Assembly: GCA_016212515.1 (NCBI GenBank)
Contig: JACRFZ010000038.1
Span: forward strand, 1 to 64,000
Direction: 5' to 3'
DNA: 64,000 nucleotides
Source of the DNA: Candidatus Melainabacteria bacterium
GTDB lineage: Bacteria; Cyanobacteriota; Vampirovibrionia; Obscuribacterales; Obscuribacteraceae
Positions 16,692 through 25,714 of this stretch are shown in pieces; position 1 is the first letter of the stretch; each line of letters starts with the position of its first letter. The notes under the pieces were generated by a model. It made no database searches and had not been told where the DNA came from. It was given only the letters and a program-made list of their open reading frames with translations. The position numbers were made by a program, and so were the translations under genes.

Positions 16692-19600
16692 CTAAGCGCG
16701 TGGTCCCTTGCTGCGTCCGCCTCTGACGGCACTCTCGGCGGCAGTGGGACCCTCCTTACCGCGTCCCTTGTTGGCAGCAACACGGGCAGAGCGCTCAGGG
16801 CTCAGATCTTTACTGGAAATTTTCGAGGATCTTGCCAGACTGCGCACAACCTTGGCCCGCTCCTTCAACTCGCTCATTCCCTCTTTGTTGCCGAAGTGAA
16901 CGGCGTCATAGACCTCGAAGAAATCTCCGAGAGCAGCCGGCAAGTCTTGCGGCATGGCCAGCCCCTGCTTCGCCCTTTCACTTACGGTATCAGCCACTCT
17001 CGCCACGAATTGCTTCTGACTTTCGGTGGGTGCTCGCTCGATTTGCAGCCGCTTCAGATCTTTGATCAGGGCAAGATAAACAGGCCATTCCGGTCCACGG
17101 TAGCGATTCTCTTCCTGGCGCTTCTTGAGGAAGCGGCGCAGGAGGATGATACCGTAAACGATACCGACGATGAGGAAGATACAGGATACCGCCAGGGTGA
17201 CGATGGCAAAGATCTTTTTGGGAGTAAGACCTTCACCTTCGTTCAGCCCAAGCTGCTCTTCCAGAGCCTTGACCAGAGCCGTGAAATTATAGCCCTCGTC
17301 GCGCTTTTGCTCGGGGAAGACGCCGTCGGGAGTGGCGTCAAAAGCCACCCAACCATATTCAGGGATGAAGACTTCGGTCCAGGTGAAAGTATCGGAACCG
17401 TGCACTTCATAGGTGCCGTTCAACTTGTTGAAAGTACCAGGTTGGAAGCCCACTACCACACGGCTGGGCAAACCCTGTTGCCGACAGAGCACACAGAAGG
17501 CTGTAGCAAATCGTCTGCTGTCACCATACTTACGAGCAAAGAGGAAGTCCGACACCTTGTCCACGGGAGCTTCTTCAGCCGTATCGCTTGAACCGGTTTG
17601 CGCATCCGTGGCACCGGTTTCCGTGGCACCAGCTTCAGTTGTCGGAGCCTCAGGCTTACCCTCTTGCGGCTGGCTCTTAGCTGCCACGAAATCTTCATTA
17701 GAAAGAGTAGAATTGCTGCGCACCGCCATACAAAGCTTCTGAGCCTGCACAAACCAGTTGCCGGTCCCCCCGATGGCCTTATCTCCAAACTCCTTCACTG
17801 CCGGATCAATATTTTCCGGCAACTGTAGATAGTTAGCCAGCTTGTCTCTAAGACTTCCTTCTTCTTCGGCAGTAAGGGGAGCAGCTTCGCGCATGGCGTT
17901 CAAATCGTTGACCGGCCAGCAGGAAGTCATCTTATAAGTGCTACCCTTCTTCAATTTCTCGGGAAAGGAAATGCGACCATAATCGTCTACGATGGCAGTG
18001 CTGCCGCCGTAGCCCAGAGACTGCGGGATCCAGCAAGAGGGCACTTCCTCACCAATATCAATGAGCATTTCATATGACTGGGTCAAGTCTACATAGGGCA
18101 ACTTGCGAGGCACGCGGAAGGCCTGGGCCTGACGCAGATCGTAGACGGATTTTTCCGATTTGGAGATCAGATAGTGCACACTTTCATCTGCACCAAAGCC
18201 GATGTCGGTGGCTGCATCTTTGAAAAACTTCTCGGAAGCCAGTTCTATGTCTGCTTCCTCCTCGGCCGTAAGTTCTTTGAGAGGCTTACCGTTGGCATCA
18301 ACTTCTACATTGGTACGCAACTTGGGCTTATCGTTAGGACCGCCCTCACTTTTCACTTCTACGATCTTAGAGTTGATGTTGTCTTTGCTACGCTGCCACT
18401 TTTCACCATCGAAATAATCAAAAGCGGTCATGCGGGGGAAAAAGAGGCGCGTGCTGGTGACACGGAAGAGCAGCAGCTGGGCCAGTTGATCGTTATGCAC
18501 CCGGTCTACATTGAGGTCCTTGGGGAAGAGTTCGTCGAAGTTTTCAGATAACAGACGAGCCGCTTCGGCTGAAGAAAGGGGTTTGAGAGGCTTGGGCTTG
18601 CCGCTGCGACCCTGACCGCCGGCGCCGCCTTTAGCTTTGAGTTTTTCGTTGGCTTTTTTGGCATCCGCCCTTGCTTGTTCTTCCAGTTTCTTGGGATCTA
18701 GCTTGGTAGCCGCTTTTGCAGCATCCTTTTTTGCAGCATCCATTTTAGCAGCGGCTTCCGCCTTAGATTTAGGATCAGACTTCGGCGATTTAGCAGCGTC
18801 TTTAGCCGGATCTTTCTTAGGAGGCGCAGGCGGCGTCTTTTTGGCAGCCTTCTCTGCTTCCTTGGCTTTGGCTTCCGGACTGACGGCCTGTGGTTTCTTG
18901 TCCTTAGGCTTTTCGCCTTTCTTATCGGCCGGCAGCTCCTTAGGCGGCAGCGTCACCTTCTTCATCTGCTCCGGGTTGTAGGGGTTTTTCTTGACTTCAT
19001 TCTTCTTGGAAAAATCGGGAAGGAGGCGCATCAAACCGTTCAAGTTCAGACTCTTGAAACTTGAAACAATGACATCGATGAAGTTATCAGAGCGCGGTAC
19101 GGCCATGAAGACAATCAAAGCTAGAAGTGGCAGAAGGGCCATGGTCATATTAGTGGAGCCGGAAGGACGGCGTTTTTTCTCAGTGCCTGTGGTCAGTATT
19201 ACCGGTGCCACGAGCATGGGCTTGGTCAGCCAGTTATGTTGAGTGCGCGACATACAATCGAAATAGAGCATGGCGCTGCCCAGGCAGATGTAGGCAAACA
19301 CCACACCGCCAAAATAGATTCCCCGCACAATGGGCGAAAGAGCACAAAGAATAAGGGCTCCCAGCAAAGCTGAGAGGTTAATGTCGGAGCGACTTTTCAG
19401 GTCAAAAGTGTGCAGGGCAAAAATACCGGCCACAAAATGCACCACCGGCCCCCAGAAATCAGCGGCGGCGTTAATCGGATGAAGAAACTCGTTGAGCGCA
19501 TTAGCCCCAACGGCCAGCACACCAACCAGCACCACCCACTGCATCCAGCCTTGCTTTTCATAGCGGTGCTGATATGCCACCATAGAACCAATCAAAGCCA

Positions 19601-19739
19601 GGGCCACCAGCAAAATTCCCACACCCCAACTGGTATGAATGAAAAACAAGCTGCTGCCGATGCAGATCATGGTCATACTGAAGACAATCAGTCTCAGTGG
19701 GATGGAATCTTCCGGTGCTTCCAGTTCTCTCGTGCTCAT
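16692..19739 (-). CDS. Membrane protein with degenerate transglutaminase-like domain (TgpA/DUF3488 type)
   Basis: A 1015-residue protein. Residues about 15-240 hold several membrane helices as in TgpA. About 255-385 is a Lys/Ala/Pro-rich low-complexity linker. The transglutaminase-like core lies near 640-805, and one more helix lies at about 843-867 before a cytoplasmic tail. The core aligns well, but the catalytic Cys of GDCxxFA is Ser (GDSRRFATAF, S741) and the His of HAWxEV is Thr (DTFTWTEVF, T786). Only the Asp (GWVAFDATP, D801) remains, so it is probably not a working protease/transglutaminase. It is last in the moxR-DUF58-TgpA operon, with ATGA overlap to the DUF58 gene. The role is inferred to be envelope-related. 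Confidence 0.85.
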   Translation of the reverse strand: MSTRELEAPEDSIPLRLIVFSMTMICIGSSLFFIHTSWGVGILLVALALIGSMVAYQHRYEKQGWMQWVVLVGVLAVGANALNEFLHPINAAADFWGPVVHFVAGIFALHTFDLKSRSDINLSALLGALILCALSPIVRGIYFGGVVFAYICLGSAMLYFDCMSRTQHNWLTKPMLVAPVILTTGTEKKRRPSGSTNMTMALLPLLALIVFMAVPRSDNFIDVIVSSFKSLNLNGLMRLLPDFSKKNEVKKNPYNPEQMKKVTLPPKELPADKKGEKPKDKKPQAVSPEAKAKEAEKAAKKTPPAPPKKDPAKDAAKSPKSDPKSKAEAAAKMDAAKKDAAKAATKLDPKKLEEQARADAKKANEKLKAKGGAGGQGRSGKPKPLKPLSSAEAARLLSENFDELFPKDLNVDRVHNDQLAQLLLFRVTSTRLFFPRMTAFDYFDGEKWQRSKDNINSKIVEVKSEGGPNDKPKLRTNVEVDANGKPLKELTAEEEADIELASEKFFKDAATDIGFGADESVHYLISKSEKSVYDLRQAQAFRVPRKLPYVDLTQSYEMLIDIGEEVPSCWIPQSLGYGGSTAIVDDYGRISFPEKLKKGSTYKMTSCWPVNDLNAMREAAPLTAEEEGSLRDKLANYLQLPENIDPAVKEFGDKAIGGTGNWFVQAQKLCMAVRSNSTLSNEDFVAAKSQPQEGKPEAPTTEAGATETGATDAQTGSSDTAEEAPVDKVSDFLFARKYGDSRRFATAFCVLCRQQGLPSRVVVGFQPGTFNKLNGTYEVHGSDTFTWTEVFIPEYGWVAFDATPDGVFPEQKRDEGYNFTALVKALEEQLGLNEGEGLTPKKIFAIVTLAVSCIFLIVGIVYGIILLRRFLKKRQEENRYRGPEWPVYLALIKDLKRLQIERAPTESQKQFVARVADTVSERAKQGLAMPQDLPAALGDFFEVYDAVHFGNKEGMSELKERAKVVRSLARSSKISSKDLSPERSARVAANKGRGKEGPTAAESAVRGGRSKGPRA

Positions 19740-21280
19740 AGACTTTCAAAGTCTCCTTCCCACTCCAGTCTGGCCACGGCCATACCGGTGGTCGGTCCCA
19801 ATTCCGCCGTCTTATTTTTCTTGACGGCCGCTCCCCGGGCACTCTTGAAGTCTACAGACTTATCGACTTTTACTTCTTCTACTTCTTCCTCTTCCGCCCA
19901 GTTGGGCGGCACCTCGATGATGTCCACGGGACAGCAGACGACATCGCCCTTGCCCGGAGAATATTTGACTATCTTGTCGCCCGAGGGCACCACTGTGAGG
20001 ATAGGGCGATCACAGATATGGGACCAGGTTTCCCTGTAGTCTATTTCATCTTCTACTTCGTCAAAGCTCATGCGATTAGCAGCGACTTTGGTGATCGGTT
20101 CTACCCGGGCCAGGGTCTCGGCCACAAGACCAAGACCGGGAGGCATCTGCGGCAGGTCGAAAAGGAGAGACTGCACATCTCCTGATTCCAGGGGCGGGTT
20201 AAGGAGGAGTCTGGGCATATGCCCGATATTGTGACCGAGATGCACCAGAGAATTTATCAGGCTTACCGTCAATTCAAATTGATCTTCATTGCGGTAATTG
20301 GCTCTCAAATTCAACATAACATCAAAAACAGGCAGGGTCTCCGAATCAAATTCGCGCACCAGAAAACGCCCGAGGCGGGCGCTTGAAGCCCAGTGAATGT
20401 GGCGCAAACTATCGCCGCTTCTATATTCACGCACACTGCGGAAACTCGATGACTGATGCACAATCACCGAGCTGGAGGTGGCCTGGCCCATGGGAGAGGT
20501 GATACCACTCAAGCGATAGAGAAAATTACCAGATATGGCATGCACAGGCGGAAAGACGGTAATGGTGGCACCAGTTTCCTGATTTTCGCCACGCAAGGAA
20601 ATGGTGCGTGACCACCAGGTAATACCGAAGGGGAAGCAAGTGGAGAGTGTGAGAGACTCCAGAAAATAGATACCGCGCCGCAGTTCTGGCGTAGGAAAGG
20701 AGAACCAGTCTTCGGATTTGAGCACTTCCACAAAACAAGGTTCGGGATTGAGGGTAACGGTGGAGGGCTTACCATCGGTACCTCTTTTGACCATGGTCAA
20801 AGTCATACGCAAAGCGCGCGTGGGCACAAGCACCGAAAGCGGTCCGAAAGGAAAGCTTCTTACCAGATGTACCTTGAGCGTGGCCGCTTCGTTGGAACCC
20901 ATTTCCTGAGGCAAGGAATAATCAGCCTTTATACCGCTCAAGGAAACAAAAGGGATAATTACCCCAAGAACCACGGCGACGAGAAAGGCGGCCGAGAGTA
21001 AATAAATCCACTCGCTGGCCACAAAAGCAGCAAAGAGATAAAGCAAAAACGATAGAACCAGCAAGCCTACCTGACGTCCCTCGAAGAACATGGTAAAGCC
21101 CTTACCCAGGGGAATCTTCAGGTACTTGCCACCGGTGGAAAATGGTCTTTCCACCTCGCTGGTGGCCGTGTGAGGACGCTCGCGGCGAGGTTCCTTACCA
21201 GCCGCTTTCTTCCCTTTACCATCCTTGAAATCAGGCTGGGACGGAGATGGTCTCGACGACTTTTTCGATGAGTTCACCAT
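19736..21280 (-). CDS. DUF58 domain membrane protein
   Basis: A 514-residue protein. A basic, disordered N-terminus (about 1-60) is followed by two membrane helices (about 70-115). A long extracytoplasmic or beta-rich part leads into the DUF58 hallmark REYRSGDSLRHIHWASSARLGRF-like block (near residue 285), which starts a von Willebrand A-like domain. DUF58 proteins act with MoxR AAA ATPases. The gene overlaps moxR by 50 bases and the next gene by four, showing a tight operon. The exact function of the module is not established. Confidence 0.88.
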   Translation of the reverse strand: MVNSSKKSSRPSPSQPDFKDGKGKKAAGKEPRRERPHTATSEVERPFSTGGKYLKIPLGKGFTMFFEGRQVGLLVLSFLLYLFAAFVASEWIYLLSAAFLVAVVLGVIIPFVSLSGIKADYSLPQEMGSNEAATLKVHLVRSFPFGPLSVLVPTRALRMTLTMVKRGTDGKPSTVTLNPEPCFVEVLKSEDWFSFPTPELRRGIYFLESLTLSTCFPFGITWWSRTISLRGENQETGATITVFPPVHAISGNFLYRLSGITSPMGQATSSSVIVHQSSSFRSVREYRSGDSLRHIHWASSARLGRFLVREFDSETLPVFDVMLNLRANYRNEDQFELTVSLINSLVHLGHNIGHMPRLLLNPPLESGDVQSLLFDLPQMPPGLGLVAETLARVEPITKVAANRMSFDEVEDEIDYRETWSHICDRPILTVVPSGDKIVKYSPGKGDVVCCPVDIIEVPPNWAEEEEVEEVKVDKSVDFKSARGAAVKKNKTAELGPTTGMAVARLEWEGDFESL

Positions 21281-22187
21281 GGCTAACCCGGTTTGTTCTT
21301 ACTTTAGGCACGATACGATGCCCAAATACACTGGGCGCCAGCACTTTGATATCGTCAGGGGTGACGAAATCACGTCCATCAACAAAGGCAAGAGCCTGGG
21401 CAGCTCTTACCAAAAGTCCGCTTCCCCTGGGGCTGACACCCAGCAGGATGGATGGATGCTTACGGGTGGCCTGCACTATTTGCACAATGTAATTGACGAG
21501 AGCATCATGAACGAAAATACGCTTGGCCCCCTGCCTGGCAGCCAGCACATCATCGGTGGAAAGTATGGAATCCACATGAAAACCACCTTCCTGAATGGAC
21601 TTTTTGATAATCTCGCTTTCCTTGTCGGCCTGGGGATATCCAAGGGACATGGAAATCATAAAGCGGTCAAGTTGCGCTTCAGGCAGCGGAAAGGTGCCAT
21701 GATGCTCAATTGGGTTCTGGGTAGCGATGACGAAAAAGAGAGGCGGCAGCGGTCTGGTGGTACCGTCGGTGGTCACCTGACCTTCCTCCATAGCTTCCAG
21801 AAGCGCCGACTGGGTTCTGGGCGTGGCCCGGTTAATCTCGTCTACCAGAAGAATATTGGTAAAAATGGGACCGGGCACAAACTTGAAGACGCCTTCCTTC
21901 TGGTCGTAGACGTTCACGCCGGACACGTCTGAGGGCAAGAGGTCGGGGGTACACTGAATACGTTTGAAGTTGCCCTTGATGGAGTTGGATAAACTCTTAG
22001 CCAGGAGGGTTTTCCCCACACCCGGTACGTCTTCCAGGAGCACGTGCCCCCCGGCAATCAAGGCTACCACTGCCAGTTTCGCCGATTTTGCCTGTCCTAC
22101 CAGTGCTTTGCCCATGTTCTGCACGAGGGCCTGAGCTGCGCCACTCAATGCTTGCCCCTGGGGGGCTACCGATGGGGGTCTATTCAC
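21231..22187 (-). CDS. moxR: MoxR-family AAA+ ATPase
   Basis: A 318-residue AAA+ ATPase with chaperone-like activity. Walker A is EDVPGVGKT (ending at T60) and Walker B is ILLVDEINRATPRTQ. Sensor 1 is FFVIATQNPIEHHGTFPLPEAQLDRF, a MoxR signature. It is the first gene of the module with the DUF58 and transglutaminase-fold membrane proteins, a combination conserved across many phyla. It probably remodels or assembles the DUF58 VWA partner. There is no signal peptide. Confidence 0.93.
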   Translation of the reverse strand: MNRPPSVAPQGQALSGAAQALVQNMGKALVGQAKSAKLAVVALIAGGHVLLEDVPGVGKTLLAKSLSNSIKGNFKRIQCTPDLLPSDVSGVNVYDQKEGVFKFVPGPIFTNILLVDEINRATPRTQSALLEAMEEGQVTTDGTTRPLPPLFFVIATQNPIEHHGTFPLPEAQLDRFMISMSLGYPQADKESEIIKKSIQEGGFHVDSILSTDDVLAARQGAKRIFVHDALVNYIVQIVQATRKHPSILLGVSPRGSGLLVRAAQALAFVDGRDFVTPDDIKVLAPSVFGHRIVPKVRTNRVSHGELIEKVVETISVPA

Positions 22188-22369
22188 GTAATGCTTCCCT
22201 CATGTCATGCACAATTCCAGATCGCTTTAGATCATACCCTTACCACAGTTGAAGTTAAACCGCGTGGCAACAAAACCGGCATTTATCAGTCTCAGGATAG
22301 GTCCGCCTCTGGGTATGTGAATAAATAAGGTAGTAAAGCGCAAAAAACACCTATGCATCCAGATAGTGA

Positions 22370-22398
22370 TTCTCCTATAATCGGAGAAGCTTTATAAT
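22370..22398. promoter_or_regulatory. Palindrome overlapping -10-like boxes in a divergent intergenic region
   Basis: TTCTCC (22370-22375) and GGAGAA (22383-22388) are inverted repeats that flank TATAAT at 22376-22381. A second TATAAT lies at 22393-22398. This could be the promoter of the small membrane gene at 22470, controlled by a repressor binding the palindrome. The rest of 22188-22469 shows no gene. No good -35 box is seen. Confidence 0.4.
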
Positions 22399-22469
22399 CC
22401 TAATAAGTAGCGACTAAAAGCCATCGATGGTGACAGCGGTCAAGCAGGTAGGTCAGGTAGGTAATTAAA

Positions 22470-22664
22470 ATGTCCAACAGTACCAAGTTGATACTTCTAG
22501 GTTTAGGCATTTGTGTTGTCTTGGGCATAGTCCTGCAGGGCATTGTGGCCAACAACCTGCAGAGCTCTATGAGCGGCTCGGAGCTTCTGACGCCCGACCA
22601 GGCGGCTAAAAAGGCTCAAAAAGATGCGCTCAAACTGCAAAAAGAGCGGTCGCAGCAAAAATAA
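22470..22664 (+). CDS. Small membrane-anchored protein
   Basis: Sixty-four residues: an N-terminal membrane helix (about 7-27, LILLGLGICVVLGIVLQGIV) and a soluble tail ending in a Lys/Gln-rich helix. It is preceded by a GGTAGGT-type ribosome site and by candidate promoter elements. It stands alone between divergent and convergent neighbours. I do not recognise the family. Confidence 0.6.
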   Translation: MSNSTKLILLGLGICVVLGIVLQGIVANNLQSSMSGSELLTPDQAAKKAQKDALKLQKERSQQK

Positions 22665-22688
22665 GGTCATTTAGTTCAGATTTCAGAT

Positions 22689-23858
22689 TTAGATTTGCCC
22701 GTCGGCGGCATCAACTAATGGGGAGGCAGGCTCGGAAAGAGAGTTTGCCTCTTTCTTTTGCCTGTAAGCCAGAGTCAACTGCTGGTAAACCACGTTGACA
22801 ACACTGGCGGCCGGGATGGCAAAGACAATTCCGAGAATGCCGTCCATACGGGCGCCAATCATGATGGAGATGAAGATGATGACTGGATGCAAATTGACGG
22901 CGTTTCCGATATAGCGAGGCGCAATCAGGTTGTCCTTAATCCATTGCCCTACATTGAATATGACCACAATCAAGAGCACCTGCCAGAGCCGCTCCAGGGG
23001 CACATTATCCATGCCGTTTATGAGCACTACCAGGGCAGCGGGCAGAAACCCCAGAAGGGGACCAATCACCGGCACGATTTCCCAGGCGGCCAGAATCAAT
23101 CCGAGCACTAGGGCGTACTGCACCCCCAGAAGGAAATACAAACCCATCATGACCAGACCAAAACCTACCCCCATCACAATCTGACCGCGAAAGAAAGACT
23201 GCATATTGAGGTCGATGTCCCTGGCCATCCCATGCAGAACTCCCTGAGAGCGAGAAGGCAGGGAGGCGATGATGCGGTCTTTCATGCGATGCCCCTCCAG
23301 CAGGAAGTAGAAGGTCAAAACCAATATTGAAAGACCATAGAGCACCCAGGTCATAGTGGACATGGCCACATCGGTCATACGACTGACCATGGCCGAGCTA
23401 TCGATGCTGGGTAGACTCTCAGCCATCTTACTGATCATATCGATGGCTCGAATCTGCAGTTTAGCCGCCGCCAGTCGCTCATCAAGGGGAGTCAGAGATC
23501 GCAAGAAGCTCTCCATCACATGCGGTACCTGCTTGAAGGTACTTGTGAAAAAGAGGTTGAGCTGGTACACCAGTGACGGTACTATGGTCAAGAAACCCAC
23601 TACTACTACAACAGCGCAAATACTGTAGATAATTACAATCGAAAGTGCGCGATTTTTGATATAGCGGCTCAACCAATCTACCGGGTTGATGAAAAGATAG
23701 GAAAGCAAGATGGAAATGCCGAGGATTCTCAATATATCGGCAAATATGAAACCCAGATAAAGCAGCGCCAGCACCAAAAGTACCGATAGCAAAGCGATGG
23801 TCAATCGCCGCTGCATAAGCAAAAGGTGCTCGCCCTGATCGAGCTTCATGTCACTCAT
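22689..23858 (-). CDS. AI-2E/PerM family permease
   Basis: A 389-residue integral membrane protein with about eight helices. Family landmarks include the early pair (LLSVLLVLALLYLGFIFA), a large periplasmic loop around residues 90-160, FFRGQIVMGVGFGLVM, and the closing GPLLGFLPAALVVL and LIAPRYIGNAVNLHPVIIF blocks. Members export small molecules or move ions; substrate cannot be read from sequence. Its ATG overlaps the stop of the upstream TPR gene (ATGA), so they are co-translated. Confidence 0.88.
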   Translation of the reverse strand: MSDMKLDQGEHLLLMQRRLTIALLSVLLVLALLYLGFIFADILRILGISILLSYLFINPVDWLSRYIKNRALSIVIIYSICAVVVVVGFLTIVPSLVYQLNLFFTSTFKQVPHVMESFLRSLTPLDERLAAAKLQIRAIDMISKMAESLPSIDSSAMVSRMTDVAMSTMTWVLYGLSILVLTFYFLLEGHRMKDRIIASLPSRSQGVLHGMARDIDLNMQSFFRGQIVMGVGFGLVMMGLYFLLGVQYALVLGLILAAWEIVPVIGPLLGFLPAALVVLINGMDNVPLERLWQVLLIVVIFNVGQWIKDNLIAPRYIGNAVNLHPVIIFISIMIGARMDGILGIVFAIPAASVVNVVYQQLTLAYRQKKEANSLSEPASPLVDAADGQI

Positions 23859-24571
23859 TGCCCATGACCAGCCTTATTCTTGACGGAGTTCAGGACGAAT
23901 TCAAGCTTGTTTCGCAATTCACCGCTTACGGTGGCACTGGTCAGTCCGCCGGCCTCCATGACCTGCTTGTACTGGTAAAGGGCTTCATCGAACCGACCCG
24001 TCTTCATGTAGATATCGCCAAGCAACTCCTGATATTCCTTTTTATCTGGTTTGAGAAGCAGGGCCAGCTTCAATTCATCAAGGGCCTGGTCATAGGCTTC
24101 GCGACTGAAAAAGATCTGAGCCAGTCGGTAACGGCAATCCGTATCCCCGGAGTCAAGCTTCAAGGCCTCGTTGAAAGCAGCTTCCGCCTCGGTTAAACGC
24201 TTGAGGCGCTGCAAAATAATACCCAGGTTGAAATGATAATCAGCCCGACCCGGTCTGAGGCGTAAAGCCAGCCTGGCCTCACTTTCCGCTTCATTCCATT
24301 CCCCCAGATCCTTGAGAGCCAGAGCCAGATTATTGTGATATCCGGCCCCCTGAGGATTGATCTTGATGGCCTGCCGGTAACATTCAACCGCCTCCTTGAG
24401 TTTTCCCGCCGACTGAAACTCAATGCCCTGCCGGTTTAGTTGCCGGGCTGCTTCCTGGGGGGGAAGAGCGCCGGTGACCTGGGCCCGGTTCTGGGCCGGC
24501 ACAGGGCTGCCAAGACAAAACAGGCACATCAATACCAGCAGGTAATAAATGAAATCAGGGGTAAGCCGCAT
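23855..24571 (-). CDS. Secreted TPR protein
   Basis: A 238-residue protein with an N-terminal signal sequence (YYLLVLMCLFCLGSPVPAQ, cleavage near residue 27). About five TPR units follow, with the typical pattern GxxxxxxGxxxEAxxxYxxAIKxNP. It is upstream of, and overlaps by four bases, the permease gene, so it may scaffold or assist that transporter outside the cytoplasmic membrane. TPRs bind proteins; no catalytic motif is present. Confidence 0.82.
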   Translation of the reverse strand: MRLTPDFIYYLLVLMCLFCLGSPVPAQNRAQVTGALPPQEAARQLNRQGIEFQSAGKLKEAVECYRQAIKINPQGAGYHNNLALALKDLGEWNEAESEARLALRLRPGRADYHFNLGIILQRLKRLTEAEAAFNEALKLDSGDTDCRYRLAQIFFSREAYDQALDELKLALLLKPDKKEYQELLGDIYMKTGRFDEALYQYKQVMEAGGLTSATVSGELRNKLEFVLNSVKNKAGHGQ

Positions 24572-24731
24572 TTACTTTTCGTGACCGCAAAATATCTAAA
24601 GAACGCCTTGAGTTTAGCATCATGGCAAGCTTTCAGTCTTTCTTACGGGCCACTTGCCTTGAGACACTTGCCTTCTCGGGAAACACTGGTTTAAGCTAGT
24701 CTGCGGAGACTTCAGTGAACAAGGTTTTCCG

Positions 24732-25697
24732 ATGTTAGATCTGACCAGCATTAAAACCTATTACGACCTGGCCACAAGCAAAGACTTCTGGCTGCAAATG
24801 AACCCCGATTTTACAATCTCCAACCGCCGCAAAAAGGTACAGGCCTTTAAGCTGGAACCGCAAAAATTGCGCCTGGTGGAAGAACAGCTCAAGGAAGAAG
24901 GCTACTTCAAGATCGATGAAGTATTGCCCCTGGACGAAATGAAGCGTCTGGCTTCCCTGGTAACAAAGGTGCGCAATGAAAACTGGCCAAGCGCCTTCGC
25001 TTTTGTCTACGATGAGAGCTGGGAACTTTTTTACCACTTGAACGAACTGGTCAGTCGCTTGCTGGGCCAGGGCTACCATGTTCTGCCGGCCTTCTATGCC
25101 TTCTATGTGGAGCCGGGAGCCGGTAATACCGGCTGGTGCCCGCACCGGGACCGCACCAGACAGGTGACCGTAGATAAACAAGGCAACTCCATTTCCCTCA
25201 ATGCCTGGATTCCCATCACAGATGCCGATCCCATGAACGGCTGTATGTATATTTTGCCCGCCCATCAAGACATAAACTATCCCAACAATCTGGCGACTAT
25301 GGGCGTAAACAACCTGCAAGACGTGCGCGCCATCCCCTGTAAGGCAGGCTCGGTAGTGATGTGGAATGAAGCCGTCTATCACTGGGGCGGCCGCAGCAGT
25401 AAATATGCCAGCCACACCAGGCTGGCTATGGCCCTGGCATTTCAACGCTCTGACCATGAGCCGTTTGAGACGCCCTTGCTAAAAGCACTCAGTCTACCCA
25501 GCTTCGAAGCGCGGCTCTCCCTGATTGCCTACCAGATGCTGCGCTACCAGGCCCAGGGGGCGTTGTCACCGGTGCTGAGAGAGTTATGCGTGCAACTGGC
25601 GGCCCTGGGCGAGCCCCTGGTCGTCCACGATCAAGGTGGTCCCTACTTCTATGATGGCATGGGTGAATACACCGGTAGCCGGAGGAAGGCACCATAG
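24732..25697 (+). CDS. Phytanoyl-CoA dioxygenase (PhyH) family protein
   Basis: A 321-residue Fe(II)/2-oxoglutarate-dependent oxygenase-like protein. The facial triad is visible: HxD in GWCPHRDRT, and the distal His in AVYHWGGRSS. An Arg for 2-oxoglutarate follows in HTRLAMAL. MNGCMYILPAHQD is a typical core strand. The substrate is unknown; relatives hydroxylate lipids, antibiotics or small molecules. Its stop codon abuts the reading frame of the next gene, suggesting translational coupling. Confidence 0.83.
   Translation: MLDLTSIKTYYDLATSKDFWLQMNPDFTISNRRKKVQAFKLEPQKLRLVEEQLKEEGYFKIDEVLPLDEMKRLASLVTKVRNENWPSAFAFVYDESWELFYHLNELVSRLLGQGYHVLPAFYAFYVEPGAGNTGWCPHRDRTRQVTVDKQGNSISLNAWIPITDADPMNGCMYILPAHQDINYPNNLATMGVNNLQDVRAIPCKAGSVVMWNEAVYHWGGRSSKYASHTRLAMALAFQRSDHEPFETPLLKALSLPSFEARLSLIAYQMLRYQAQGALSPVLRELCVQLAALGEPLVVHDQGGPYFYDGMGEYTGSRRKAP
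25681..25696 (+). promoter_or_regulatory. Strong Shine-Dalgarno aimed at an ATA codon
   Basis: GGAGGAAGG (25681-25689) lies at ideal distance from ATA at 25694-25696, which overlaps the stop of the preceding gene. The nearest conventional start in that frame, GTG 25715, lies 29 bases from the GGAGG and is too far for it. This hints at an ATA start or a mutated ATG. Confidence 0.45.
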
Positions 25698-25714
25698 GCA
25701 AGAAAATACTCATA

